A DNA stretch of 64,000 nucleotides from Scytalidium lignicola (lineage: Eukaryota; Ascomycota; Leotiomycetes): positions 62,001 to 126,000 of the forward strand of contig NCSJ02000007.1 of NCBI GenBank assembly GCA_002812745.2, in the 5' to 3' direction. Both the position numbers and the translations under genes were made by a program. Positions 24,329 to 36,939 of the stretch are shown here, in pieces. The notes beneath the pieces are model-generated. The model had not been told where the DNA came from, did not search any database, and saw only the letters and a list, made by a program, of their open reading frames with translations. Numbering within the stretch: the stretch's first letter is position 1; each line of letters begins with the position of its first letter.

Positions 24329-27300
24329 CCTGGCGAGCACGAGGAAGCTCGAGAGATGAGGCAAGTTGCTTGCTTATTAGATCTCGGATGGCTATCCATG
24401 GAGGAGGAATCGGCGCCATTATATATAACAAGCATGCTGGATCATAAAGTAATACCTGGTCATGTCGCGATCACTAAAGAAAACTGTACGCGTGATTAAA
24501 ACAGTCTCTTTGTCTACAGATCCATTCAAATAATCCCTGTTTTCATATAGATTATCCCTGCCATGTTTCCCTGAATGACTTGTCATGAGAAGAAATGACT
24601 ACACAACATAAGATGAGTATGAAATTTCTAACGTGACGTACAGTTTTGTAAATCACGATGGACACTTGATACCCCATAAAACATTGTACGTTGTGATATA
24701 TTCGGCCGAGGCTTAATACCGGCTCCCGGCTCACCCAATAGTATTGCTAGCTTCGGCAGTATTTAATTTATAACGGTGGTACTGCAATAAAGCTTAGGGG
24801 TAATATCCCCATGTCTAGTAAGCCCTGTCCACTATCCTTGCTAGCAGATTTTACCTCACATTTTNGCCCTGGGCCACAGTAACAAAATTAATTAACTGGG
24901 AATAAAAATGATTGGGATATGATACTTTTAAGATATTCTTATTTATGTATAGTATAATATAGTAGGAAAATGCACAAAATGCACAATTAAGCAACGCTTA
25001 TGACTTTCTCAGACTATGTCTGGTCTATATAAACGTTCGTCCGAAATCTCCAAGTTTCCCGTACAAATAGTTCCCGTGCCCAAAGCCTCGATAATCGGGC
25101 CGAGCCTGATACTGCCGTTCCGTCAGGTACATTCAGAGAATTATCGCCAAGGTCAAACAGAGGACTCGACTCGGTCTTACTAGACAAAGGGCATAATTAT
25201 CCTTAATTTATCATCTTGCTGGCTGCGACGGTAGTCTTCTGTGCTCTGCCCAGAAGATCCAACCCGAGACTCCGCTGAATCCCAATCACCGCCATATCAT
25301 CTCTTCTACCATGTTCCATTCTCCCCCATACTTCTAATTATTTTGATTGCAGATCCTGGTTCCCCCGCACTCCGTCGCTCTGCGGTATTTGATGCCTGAG
25401 CTAAGATCCACAAACTCCTATAGGCCGAGATCTATGATACCCACTATGGATGATGCCGAGATCAACGCTAAGTAGGGTGATTCGGTGTGATTTTACCCTA
25501 ATTTACCTCCTTGTTGATAATTCGATTCCTCTAATACTAAGGCCGATACAGCTTTTTGGGGTCTATACTAACAGCTTCTTCTCCTGGTATTTTAACTAAT
25601 AATAAAAATAAAAAGACAACCAACTTAAACTAAGCAAAGTCAAACTTTATAGTAGTTGTAGTGCTTACAGTTTGCTGAAGCTTCAGCGTATTATAGTGTG
25701 TAATACTTAAAGTTAACTATAATTTTAGCGTATTCCTAAGTATCCTTCACCCAATATTACAAGCATATAGCCTAAGGTTCGTGAGCTATGCTGTCCTTTG
25801 AGCGGTGAGCTAGTCATAAGGAGCTATACCAGTTTTGGGGTTCGACTTTTTGTCTCCTTAAGAAGGAGAAGGTTGGCCCGAAACTCAAATCCAGCCAGGC
25901 TCTAAGCATACTCTTTTACTCTTGATCCTCGAAAGTCCACACCCCCTCCGGACCTTTCTGTTCCTTTGTTGAATCGATAGGACTCATCTCGGCGCTATCT
26001 TAATCGCCAGTAAAGCTTTACGCCTCCATGCACGTTCTCAACCGTGGAATATTAATACATTGAGACGACCACCCTACATTAAAGTCCAGTGGATGATTGG
26101 CGATTTTGCCCATACTGGTATCAAACAAAGAGTTTGGTTATTGTTACCTTATATATTAAGGACGGCTAGTACGCACAATTTTCGTAACAGGTTAAAGATT
26201 GCTGCGATATATGCAAATTATAAATAGTGGATACGCTACGTACGGAAGGTACGGTAGCATTCAACAACTCTACTACTCCACGATTAGCTTCATTGGATAT
26301 GGTAAGAATATAATTGCTACGACCGTAAGCAATTGCTATAGCCGGCCGTAAGCCAGCCTTACTGTGTAGACCTCAAATATATAGCTTTTCAATTAAATCC
26401 TTCTTAATTTTCTCTTACATTGTTGTAATTCAACAAAGATAAAATTTTCTTAACGGGCAAGTAATAGTAAATATCCTCATACATTAACCTCTTCAAATAA
26501 AGAGGGGTATTATTAAAATTATGAAGTAATAAAGTAATCACGTTTTAAAACCAAACTTAAAGTTTGACTTTTGAAGTTTTAACTTACATTTGTTAACACT
26601 CTTTATTTGAGTTAGATACAGTATACGCAGTAACTTTTCTAAATATGTGTTTTGGCCGGTTGACTACTTCACCTCATTAACCAATCAATTAGCCGAACAG
26701 TGAATTTTCAATATCAGTATTACAGATTCAGCATTTTGATCATAATTTTCTTTAATGTTACGATTGAAATTATGGTTCTAGTAGATTATAGGGATTGTAA
26801 GATCTTGAATGATATAAAGTATGAAGTATAATGTTGAAATGGTGGACTTTAGATTGAGAATTGCTCGGCGCTAATTAGCCCATAGGCCAAATTGGTGTAC
26901 TGGTTGGAAAAGTGCTTAACCTAAAAGTGGGATCTTAAGTGAAAACAAGACAATCCCTTTAGTGCTACATGTGCCTCTTAATATTGTAATACATGCTCAG
27001 GAGTCAATTAATATTTTATTATCAAGTCCTAGCTCTCTTCCTCATCGTTTACCTCATATCGTTTTTATGATATAACTCAAGTAGTTGGAATATTCGTTAC
27101 AGTCTGCAACACCAGAATCGTTACATCTGCAGGGACTTACTCTTGCTGGGTTCATTATTCAGATCTTAAGTCTTTCCATATATGCTAATCTTGTTGAATA
27201 ATTTAAATTGTTTGCTTCGTTTCACATTACATACAAAAGATTGGTCCGAAAATCTAATAATCTCAAGACACTTCGCAGCAGTTCCAGTCCAACTCGTAAA

Positions 27301-27422
27301 TTAATTTTAATAGAATGAATATACCAGATGCCAGATTGCTTTTTGCAACTAGCAGGCCCTTAGATATACTCTGTAAGCTGTTAATACAAATGCCGTTACA
27401 AAAATGTAAAGATCCTACTTTC
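24329..27422. other. AT-rich gene-free region
   Basis: About 3 kb with no supportable gene. A GC-richer pocket at about 25160-25470 is embedded in AT-rich DNA and has stops in all frames. It may be the relic of an element. There is a single N at 24865 after four T. From 26350 to 27290 the DNA is very AT-rich. Confidence 0.5.
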
Positions 27423-27714
27423 CTAATTGAGGCAGTAAGGAATAGTTCCGATCAGTCCACAGTGTGTGTTTTCTGGGCATTCGCCAATTTTCAGGAGCTC
27501 AAGCCCATTTGCACCATAACCACATTGCACCTATAATTTGTTAGTTAGAGTGAAGACATAAAGAGGATATTTTGAGGAGTCATACAATTCCGTTAAAATT
27601 AGCGGCACAGGAGTATTGTCCGAAAGTGCAGGTGTTTCTCTCATCTAGAGTAGGAGCCGCACTAGATGTGGCAAGGAAAGCAGCGAAGAGAGCAGCGAGA
27701 GTTGAGAATTGCAT
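27423..27714 (-). CDS. Small secreted cysteine-rich protein (78 residues)
   Basis: Too short for a standard frame scan because an intron splits it. Exon 1 is 27714-27586 and exon 2 is 27530-27423, separated by a 55-base intron with GTATGA and TATAG ends in phase 0. The start MQFSTLAALFAAFLATSSAA is a textbook signal peptide, probably cut near residue 19-20. The mature part of about 58 residues has six cysteines (Cys29, Cys36, then one each in VQCGYG, GECPEN, THCGL and IPYCLN), which could form three disulfides. No family is recognised. Size, secretion signal and even cysteine number fit the loose class of fungal small secreted proteins, but a role in host interaction is not shown. The gene sits alone in AT-rich DNA. 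Confidence 0.8.
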
Positions 27715-30522
27715 TTTGGTTATGTAGTTTGGTTGGTGTGGTTGACTGGTAGGAGGTTTCGGATTGGTAATGGTTATTCAAGCACAATAGATTATATCTG
27801 ATTTGTATTCAGTGCTTTTTGAAGTTAATGGATTATGATACTGGGTTTGGCAGAAAAGAGAACTCCATGGCTATTATATAGACAACAAAATTTTCGTATT
27901 GTTCAACATCTAAATTTAGCTACACGGCATGAGAGCCGAGACAGAGTAGTCAAACACGAACTTCGACAAATATATACGAACCTGCTGACAGCTGAACAAA
28001 ACAACTGTAAGCCTTATAGCAAATCAGATACAATGTGAGATTTTCTGAACTCCTAGAAACGGCAATCACATGATGAGCACCTGGCATTAGATAAGGGCAG
28101 CATTATTTCAGCTGATGAGCTTGTCCAATCAAGTCCAAGAAATTGTCAAGTCGACCGTTCAATAGGAATTTTCTTTAGTAATACGAGGGCAATTGACGTA
28201 ACTCTTCGGCTGCCAAGGGAACCTCTCTCTTTCAAGGAAACGCTTTGCTTTATGCAAAGAAATCACGCGTATGTAACGCCATATTCTCCCGGCAAAGGCG
28301 TGAGCTAGAGTAAAGATATCTAGTCTGCCAGACAATATCAAGATTTTTACGAGTATAAATATATGGTAGACGTTAAACATACCCAATTGCATATCGTTGT
28401 TAGTCCTCACGCAAAGCATGTTTATATTCTTGTGAGGTATCTGTACAAGGCAGAGTGGCGGTGCAGTGATGATCTCGTATTCTCAGCCCCGCATTTCAGC
28501 CCCACATTCCAGCTGCATCTGCAGAACTACGTCGTCTACTCTCTATGGTAGAAGCAGTAGCTAATACTTAGCTATACCTGCAACGAATACGATATACACA
28601 CACGTAATTTTAATCCATATTTTGGTTATATGGTATGCGGTGACGTAAATCACGCCCTTGTTTTTGGAGGTTCTGCTATTCACCCAGCGGACTTAAAAAT
28701 ATGATAAAAAGGATATTAGGTCTGTGAATTTATATACAGAAATCACTAAATCTCGGATATCTTTAACATAGCCTTTCTCTTGTGCTAATTAAATGTGTTC
28801 TAGTAGATTGTCTAATACGACCGATTAAAAAATAATGGGCTGAAACAATCATACCAGTCTAATAGTCTTATTTAATATAGTGTAAAACATTTTAACAATC
28901 TATCGTATCCTCCTAAAGTTTAAAAAGCTAAAATATGTTTTCAGTGGAAGAGCAAACAGTGCCCTTCTACGATAAAAGATAACCTAAGCTCTAAAAAATG
29001 TTAAGAATAAAACTTCATTTAAATATAGTTTTAAAGCCTTATTCGAGATTTTCTTAAAATTTTTAATTTACAAAATATATCTTAGTTGCATCATTACTAG
29101 GAACGTCCTTTATATTTCCCTTGAAGTCAAATTTAATGCTAACTCTAAAATAGAATATTAAACCCTTTTTAATATTTTATATAGCATTAAGACTTTTAAT
29201 ATTACGTTATTGAATTAGTATAATAACTACAAGAATATTTTTAACATCTCCTTACCAGTAGTATCTCGGAATTACTGGATAAGAATGTGCTGATTGTCAA
29301 AAGTTAATAGCAAGGTCAACTTATACTGGGGGTTGTTCCCGATTATTTGAAGGAAGGAGCAGTGGTAGAATTTTTGGATGGTATTACTGCTAGTGTATAG
29401 TACATCTTGTATCACCCTTGACGATTGAGGCGGATTCTCACCATTTCTACCCGGAAGTCCATGTGTGCAACACAAATGAAATTATGCTAACTTTGATACT
29501 ATCTTGGCATGATGACATGATGAGTTGAAACGACAATTCTCTAGCCTACTATTTCCATGTCAAGATCGTCCACGAATGTGCTGCCAAGGGTTGAAGCACT
29601 TAAATCAACAGTTTATATAACACAGTACTACCGGAGGCCTCAAAACTATGTGAAACTGAGGCATCTCGTATTACTTATGAAAGTAAGAATACTTATCTGG
29701 AAATATCAAGTATTATTGTAGTTCAGAAAAACCAAGTTAAAACAATTAAAAACTGTGCTCATAATAAATACTAGTGGGGTGCTAACATTGTGGCAGACTG
29801 CACTTCACCCATTGTGTCGAGCATCCATGTTAAAGTAGTTTTTCATTCCACCGTATCTGCTAAACGAAGCTCTCTTACCCATCATGGTGTCTATGGATGG
29901 CACACACCTTGAATCGTAAATGTTAGGTGTGGCACAATTGGTAAATAATCAAAGTTGAATTTGCCCTTTAGTTTGGTAGCCTCCCACAGGTTGACAACTC
30001 ATCAATCTGCTTCATGCATCTTCTGATATGGTTGTCCACTGGAGATTAGTGGCTTCCCCGCAATAGGTTATCGTTTGTTTAGCGTGAGGCCTCCCATCTG
30101 CTAAGTATGCATATTTACATACTTTTTCTGCAGGATCTCGCCACCAGATCTCCATATTCAACACACCAACTATCTAGCTAAACAACTATGCGCTGTAGCT
30201 TAGTGATGCTGCCCATCACCAAACTTTGTGCTGTCGACCGCCATTTGCTCTAATATGTCTCACTAACCTACGAGTTAGTATGATGTTTGGGACATCAAGC
30301 AATTACTGCTACTGCTGTGTAACATATCTCAAGATAACCTATTTGATGGATAATTTCTTTTTAAGATATGGATGGAATAATAAAGGAGTGGTCTTTGGAA
30401 GTTTTAAGAATAGTCATTCTGGAGTCCTTGGAGACCCCCTACATATATTTTCAACTATATAATCGACAGAACTACAACAATAGTGTTAAAATCAGATGTC
30501 GCTATAAATATATCTCAGCTGT
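27715..30522. other. AT-rich gene-free region
   Basis: About 2.8 kb, strongly AT-rich between 28700 and 29260. Only short frames occur and none is convincing. Confidence 0.5.
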
Positions 30523-32253
30523 ATGACAAACATGGGTGATTTGACTCTACCGTATACACCTTCTCTGACCCCTCCACTTGATTATCCGGAAGAAGCAAGT
30601 TTGTACTCAACTCACTTAAAGCTTCTCAGACGGCAGGTTGGACAGCAAGAGCTCCATGAAGCAACTACAGCTCCTATATTTACCATGCCAGTATTGGATC
30701 ATGTTGAGAAGGCATTAACCAAAAGTTCGAATCAGTCATTCCCGCAATATGGTCTTCTCGCGGGTCTGTCAGAGAGTCTTTGCGATGAGACAGATGACAG
30801 AGTGCCTATTTTCTCCTCTAGCCAAGACCCTCGCATCTTCTTTAACACTTCATCTCCATCAAGCATGTTTATCTGCGGTTCTCAAGGCTCAGGTAAAAGC
30901 CATACACTATCCTGCTTATTAGAAAATTGCCTCTTCTCTTCCGATGCGAGTCTACTTCCTCACCCACTTACTGGGCTTGTTTTCCATTACGATACTTTCA
31001 TCAATGATACCAGGGCTACCCCATGCGAAGCGGCATATCTTGCATCAAATCCAGGTGTCAAAGTTCGTGTTCTATGTTCGCCATCAAATTTAGTCACAAT
31101 ACAGGTAACTTGTCTATACTCTCCAGCTCCTCACGTCTATTAATACTACTAGAATGCCTATAGATCTTTGGACGTCCAGGTAGAGCCGTTACATATTAAT
31201 CAAAGTAACCTTAATACAAAACGGATGATGGATCTTATGGCAGTGAGTGGCCAAGATGGGCCTGTGCCACTCTATATGCACACTGTCAAACGAGTCTTGC
31301 GGGATATGCGTGTAGAGCAACAACGCACTGGAGAAAATTTCAATTATAGCACATTTAAGATTCAGGTTCTGGATTCTCAATTAACTCCTGGTCAACTAGC
31401 TCCTCTTAGACAACGTCTTGATACCCTAGAAAGCTTTATGCCTATGGCACAGACTGGGAGAGGTGGAAAGAAGAAGTCGATGACTGGGGAAAATCGTCCA
31501 AATGACTGGACTCCTACGGTATGTTTATCTCTCTCTTCCCCAGTTGCTTATTCTGACTACAATAGCCTGGTTGCCTAACCATAGTCGATCTCTCCTGCCC
31601 TTGCGTGACTTCTGAAAGTGCATGCTCCCTATTTAACATTTGCTTAACTATTTTCCTCGACCAAGATACAACTATCGGCCGTGTTATAGCTTTAGATGAG
31701 GCTCATAAGGTGAGCAGTTACTTTGTATCTGCGCTCTATGAATCTGGAGATATTAACTTGTTATGAATGATTTAGTATATGAATACATCACCTGAAGCAG
31801 CTACTCTTACTGATACGTTATTATCTACTGTTCGATTACAACGCCATCTAGGTGCTCGTGTTATTATCTCTACTCAGGAACCTACCGTCTCCCCAGCACT
31901 TCTTAACTTATCGTCCGTCACTATTGTCCACCGTTTTACATCACCTGAGTGGTTGAGAACTCTAAAGGGGCATCTAGCTGGTGTTGCGTCTGATTTACTC
32001 ATTGATAAGGAGACGGATGCGGACGATAAAGCCGTATCAGGAGAGGAAAGAAGTATTGACAAACGAGTATTTGATGAAGTGGTGAATTTGAGTGTCGGTG
32101 AAGCACTCTTATTTTCACCAAGTGCTATGATTGGTGTGCAACCAAATCTCAAAGGGGAGTTGAGGTTAAAAAANGCTTGGTGCGGGGCATCTCAAGATTC
32201 GCGTGAGATTAAGATTGACTACTGATGGGGGTAGAAGTATTATGGCGACTTGA
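30523..32253 (+). CDS. HerA/FtsK-like P-loop ATPase of fungi
   Basis: A nucleotide-driven motor-type ATPase whose substrate is unknown. Exons: 30523-31104, 31180-31518, about 31581-31709 and 31776-32253. Walker A GSQGSGKS lies at 119-126 after a hydrophobic MFIC strand. Walker B VIALDEAH lies near 342-349, and IISTQEPTVSP near 381 matches the sensor glutamine of the HerA/FtsK group. There are two irregularities. First, the only canonical acceptor for intron 2 (CATAG at 31580-31584) leaves the frame one base off, whereas the conserved IVDLSCP begins at 31581. Second, the N at 32174 follows six A and, if skipped, restores a family-like GAGHLKIRVRLRLTTDGGRS end, giving about 508 residues. The gene is probably functional or only recently damaged. 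Confidence 0.75.
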
Positions 32254-32743
32254 GTTTTAGTTTCTGTAATCAGGATCTCCTATGATGCATGTTCCTTTTA
32301 ATTTATGACCTAGAGGCTAGAAGTAAGACATAGTTAAATGATTGCTCTGCACAATACCTTAGGGGAGGATTATGTCTTTATGGAAAGTTATCGAAAGTGA
32401 CTTAACATTTGTTTTAAAAAATGATATTATATAAAATAACTTTTAAAAATGTACATGTTTAAATTTAAATGACATCTAGTCCAAATTAATCATCCAGATA
32501 ATGAATAATGGAATCCATATGTCTAAGATTTTGTATTCGTCGTGCTTGTTAGGCCCGGGAAGACTTTCGGTCCCCCCATTCTTGGTTAGAATATATTCAA
32601 GGCTCCTTTCATCTGCTACCATCCAAGGGTGCTTAGCACTGGTTGTTATGAATCCGAGAAAATATTTGCAGTTAACTAACTTCCTTCAAACCCAAGTATC
32701 AAAGTTCGTGTTTTATAGTTTCCGTTGAACTATTTAAGGGAAA
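32254..32743. other. Intergenic region
   Basis: AT-rich spacer of about 490 bases between two plus-strand genes. It holds the promoter of the GH95 gene. No other feature is seen. Confidence 0.5.
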
Positions 32744-35061
32744 ATGCCACCTGAACCGTCTCCCAATTCCTCCAGTACTCTGCTTCACTATACATCGCCA
32801 GCATCGGATTGGTCAGAGGCACTTCCAATTGGTAATGGCCGCCTGGGTGCAATGGTATATGGCCGTACAACAACTGAACTTCTCCAACTGAACGAGAACT
32901 CAGTTTGGTACGGGGGATTACGAGAACGAACACCACCAGACGCAGCCAAGAACCTGCCTCGACTGCGGGAATTGATTAGGGCCGAACGACATAAGGAAGC
33001 AGAAAAGTTAGTTAGACAAGCTTTCTTTGCAACGCCACAGAGTCAATGCCACTACGAACCCCTTGGAAATTTCACCGTGGAGTTTGACCACGAAGAGGAC
33101 GGAATCAAGGACTATTCCCGCTCTCTAAATGTTGAGACTGCAGTCACCAGCGTCCAGTATCAATACCATGGAGTATCATTTAGGAGAGAGGTATTTGCTA
33201 GTCAGCCTGATAATGTGCTGGTTATGCAACTTGAATCTTCCGAGAAGAGTGAATTTACTCTACGCCTGACGAGAATGGGCATGGCAGAATTTGACACAAA
33301 TGAATTAGTAGATTCCATCACTGCAAGGAATGATGGTAACATTATCATGCATGCCACGCCTGGTGGAAGGGATAGCAATCATATTTGCTGTGTAGCACAA
33401 CTGAAGTGTCAAGATGATGGTGCTATAGAAGTGGTCGGGAGTGGTCTCATCGTGACTTCTCGAAAAGCCACCATTGTTCTTGCGGCTCAGACAACTTTTA
33501 GATTTAATGACGAGGAATCAGCCGCACTTTCGGACGCAAGCAGGGCTATGGTTCGGAATAACTTGAAAGACAGACACGTCAACGACTATCAGTCATTATA
33601 CAACCGTATGAAGCTACATTTACAGTCCGACAACACCAATCCTGAATTGTCAACTGACAAACGGTTACTAAAAGCTCCTGATCCTTCTCTCATAGTTCTC
33701 TATCATAATTTAGGACGATATCTCCTGATCGCATGCAGCCGTCCCGGTATCAAATCCTTACCCTCAACTCTCCAAGGCCTATGGAACCCAGAGTTCCAGC
33801 CAGTCTGGGGAAGCAAGTACACAATAAACATCAACACTGAAATGAATTATTGGCCCGCAAATACGTGCAACCTTGCCGAGTGTGAACTACCTTTGTTTGA
33901 GATGCTTGAGAGAATGGCAGAAAGAGGTAAGAAAACGGCTGAAGTCATGTACAGGTGCCGAGGATGGTGTGCGCATCACAATACCGATATATGGGCAGAT
34001 ACAGACCCTCAAGACAGATGCATTAGCTCAACACGTAAGTTGATTATCAACATGGTTCTTAAAAGGTCTTGCTAATGTTGGCCAAAACAGTTTGGCCACT
34101 AGGTGGTGCTTGGTTATGCTACCATATCTGGGAGCATTATAGCTTCAACAACGATAAATCATTTCTTACTCGGATGTTCCCTGTTTTGAAAGGCTGTGTG
34201 CAATTCCTCGTTGACTTTCTCATTGAAGATGCATCTGGAAAATACCTTGTCACCAATCCATCTCTCTCACCTGAAAATACGTATATAGGGAAGACCGGAA
34301 CTACAGGAGTTATGTGTGAGGGCGCAACAATTGATATCCAAATTATTCACGCCCTCTTCACTGCATATATAGACATTATCTCCGAATTGGGTATTGTCAA
34401 CGACGATCTCCTTTCCGCAGCAGTGCAGTCTCGAGAAAGATTACCTCCAATGGTGATAGGTTCTCTTGGCCAACTCCAAGAATGGACATATGACTACGCA
34501 GAATTCGAGCCTGGCCATCGCCATACGTCACATCTATGGGGTTTACATCCTGGAAATCAAATTACCAAAAGTTTGACGCCAGATCTTGCTACTGCCGCCG
34601 CTGTGACTCTTCGTCGCCGCGCTGAACATGGAGGGGGTCATACCGGCTGGAGTAGAGCCTGGCTCATTAATTTACATGCCAGACTTGGTGATTCTGAAGG
34701 GTGTCTTGAACATATACATCGGTTACTTAGAAACTCAACAATGCCAAATATGTTGGATACCCACCCTCCTTTTCAGATAGATGGGAACTTTGGAGGAAGT
34801 GCAGGGATTATAGAGATGCTTATTCAAAGTCATGAAGGGATTATTAATCTGCTCCCAGCTTGTCCAAAGAGTTGGCACTGTGGAGCATTGAATGGAACCG
34901 TGGTAAGAGGAGGGTTTGAGGTTGACTTCGAGTGGGAGAATGGTGTTATTAAACAACCAGTTGTCGTGAAGTCGAGAAGCGGGAGGCCTGGAGTAGTACG
35001 GTTTCCTGGTGGGTCAGATGTTAAATTCCAAGGAGAGGGATTGCATAAAATTTTTTCTTGA
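32744..35061 (+). CDS. GH95 alpha-L-fucosidase, apparently without signal peptide
   Basis: Inverting alpha-L-fucosidase expected to release fucose from 1,2-linked glycans. Two exons, 32744-34034 and 34091-35061, give 753 residues in frame. The N-terminal beta-sandwich begins LLHYTSPASDW followed by EALPIGNGRLGAMVYG, the GH95 signature. The catalytic barrel has NINTEMNYWPAN near 361, GGAWLCYHIWEHY with the presumed acid Glu near 444, and FQIDGNFGGSAG with an Asp near 661. All these are conserved. The N-terminus is hydrophilic (MPPEPSPNSSS), so no classical secretion signal is seen. Cytosolic action or an unconventional start is possible. Confidence 0.92.
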
Positions 35062-35375
35062 TAAGGATGGAGAAGTTAGCACTCCTTGGTCGTAGAGCAG
35101 TATATGTTGATAAAAATACATGAGGATAAATCACTATTGGTGATTGGCTCTTAACCGTCTCTAAAGCTTATAATAGAGGGACTATAGTTCAATATTCAAT
35201 ATTATAAGCTATGTCTTTTAACTCTACTATTACATGAACCCATATAACACTCACTTACCAACAAAAGCCGAGGTTAAAGGGGGTAATATCAATCCCTTTT
35301 AGTATATCTTAATATACATAATATAATAAGAATACGATAATCCTTCCGATCAGTTAATACTAAATATTTATGTCA

Positions 35376-35403
35376 TTGTCGGCCCCGAAGATCAATCCGA
35401 CAA
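35376..35403. repeat. Short inverted repeat (7-bp arms)
   Basis: Arms TTGTCGG and CCGACAA are exact complements separated by 14 bases. It may be a structural hairpin or the remnant of a small element. Confidence 0.4.
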
Positions 35404-35557
35404 CGTCAGCACAGAGCCATTCATTTCTATAGACTTCAAGCGCGATAGTCCGTTATATTATGCTCGTCGGATACAAGTTAAGTCCCCCAATGATGATGAC
35501 ACTTCGGATGCGATCATAGCAAGCGTTAAGTGTGGATCTTTCTTGGAGTCAGATTTC

Positions 35558-35579
35558 GGGCCCGAAACCTCTCGGGCCC
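35558..35579. repeat. Short inverted repeat (8-bp arms)
   Basis: Arms GGGCCCGA and TCGGGCCC are exact complements separated by six bases, inside a GC-rich island. This is a stable hairpin by eye. It lies about 180 bases upstream of the monooxygenase start. Confidence 0.5.
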
Positions 35580-35754
35580 AGACTTATGCTAGTTTCCCGC
35601 CTCAATAAAGTATAACATCAATAGAAACCACCAACAATTATTTAATCAATGACAAAATCCAAACCTGAAAAACATCAACTGATTATTCCTGATTCTTCTT
35701 ACTAAATATCTAAAGCTTTTTCTCTAACTCCGTTCTTAAGTTCAAGATCCAACC

Positions 35755-36939
35755 ATGTCCAACCTTCGCATTGCAATAATAGGGGCAGGCCCGGGTGGCT
35801 TAACCCTCGCCCGCATCCTCCAAAAGAACGGCACCAAATGCACAATCTTTGAAGCAGACGAAAACATTACCTCAAGAAGTCAAGGAGGCATGTTAGATCT
35901 TCACGCGGAAACAGGGCAACTTGCACTTCGTGAAGCCGGCCTTTTTGAAGCCTTCCAGAAAGCTTGTCGACCCTCCGCCGAAGCTATGAAGCTAGTAAAG
36001 AAGGACGGGACAGTGCCATGGGACGAAAATAAGATGGAATTACCTGAAGATCTTCAGAGGAATAGACCGGAGATTGACAGAAGAGATTTGAGGAACTTGT
36101 TATTAGATGGAATCGACCCCGAAGTTATTCAGTGGGACAAGAAACTCGATCGTGTTGAAGAATCAGTATCAACTCCAGGAGAATACACTCTCCACTTTTC
36201 AAATGGCACAGAGGCAGGGCCGTTCAATGTTGTAGTTGGTGCAGATGGTGCGTGGTCGAAAGTTCGTCCACTTCTCACGGATGAAAAACCGTACTACTCA
36301 GGTATTACCATTGTCGAACTGCACGCCAAGGAGGTGTCCACCAAAAAACAGTGGTTGTCGGACTACACTGGTGCTGGATCATGCTTCATGTTTGATGAAG
36401 GTCGAGTTCTGGTTTTGCAACGCAATGCTGATGATAGCATTCGCGTCTATGCTGGTGTTCGTCAGCCTGAGACCTGGGTCAAGGACTGCGGGATCGACTG
36501 GGCAGATACGATGAAAGCACGACAACTTCTTACAGAACAATACTTTGGCGATTGTCACGAAGACCTGAAGCGAATTATCAATGTCGAAGCTACAGATGAG
36601 TTGACTACAAGAGCACTATACATGCTTCCTATTGGGTTAACATGGGCTCCGCGCCGGGGCGTCACGCTTCTGGGTGATGCAGCACATGTAATGACTCCCT
36701 TCGCTGGAGTAGGGGTGAATATCGCACTAGCAGATGCACTAGGTCTTGCTAAATCACTGTTAAAAGGAAGTAATTTGAAGGAAGCAATTAAGGAATACGA
36801 GGATGAGATGTTTGTACGAGCGAAGAAGAATGCAGAGAAGACTTACAAAGGTCTCAAGGGCCATTTTAGTGCTGATGGAATCGATCAACGTGTCGCCATG
36901 CTAAATGAACATGCGAAAAAATTAGGAATTCGGAAGTAG
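35755..36939 (+). CDS. FAD-dependent monooxygenase, TetX-like
   Basis: Flavoprotein hydroxylase of the PHBH fold that oxidises a small aromatic or polyketide-like substrate with NAD(P)H and oxygen. Single exon, 394 residues, no signal peptide. The FAD-binding Rossmann motif IAIIGAGPGGLTLARIL lies at residues 6-22, and an Arg-containing RPEIDRRDLRNLLL segment near 108-121. The second FAD motif GVTLLGDAAHVMTPFAGVGVN lies near 302-322. The latter closely resembles TetX-type enzymes, which inactivate tetracyclines in bacteria. Fungal relatives are usually unstudied, and the fungal substrate need not be a tetracycline. The lack of introns contrasts with most neighbours. A Zn2Cys6 regulator lies next to it, convergently. 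Confidence 0.88.
   Translation: MSNLRIAIIGAGPGGLTLARILQKNGTKCTIFEADENITSRSQGGMLDLHAETGQLALREAGLFEAFQKACRPSAEAMKLVKKDGTVPWDENKMELPEDLQRNRPEIDRRDLRNLLLDGIDPEVIQWDKKLDRVEESVSTPGEYTLHFSNGTEAGPFNVVVGADGAWSKVRPLLTDEKPYYSGITIVELHAKEVSTKKQWLSDYTGAGSCFMFDEGRVLVLQRNADDSIRVYAGVRQPETWVKDCGIDWADTMKARQLLTEQYFGDCHEDLKRIINVEATDELTTRALYMLPIGLTWAPRRGVTLLGDAAHVMTPFAGVGVNIALADALGLAKSLLKGSNLKEAIKEYEDEMFVRAKKNAEKTYKGLKGHFSADGIDQRVAMLNEHAKKLGIRK

Larger units (their letters stand above)
35062..35754. other. Intergenic region with two short inverted repeats
   Basis: No gene is supported. It contains hairpin-capable inverted repeats at 35376-35403 and 35558-35579, with a GC-richer patch between them that differs from the AT-rich sides. 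Confidence 0.45.

Noticed and set aside
24329..30522. Search for a CRISPR-like array or tandem repeats in the long AT-rich block
   Set aside because: No regularly spaced direct repeats were visible, and such arrays are not expected in a fungal nuclear genome.
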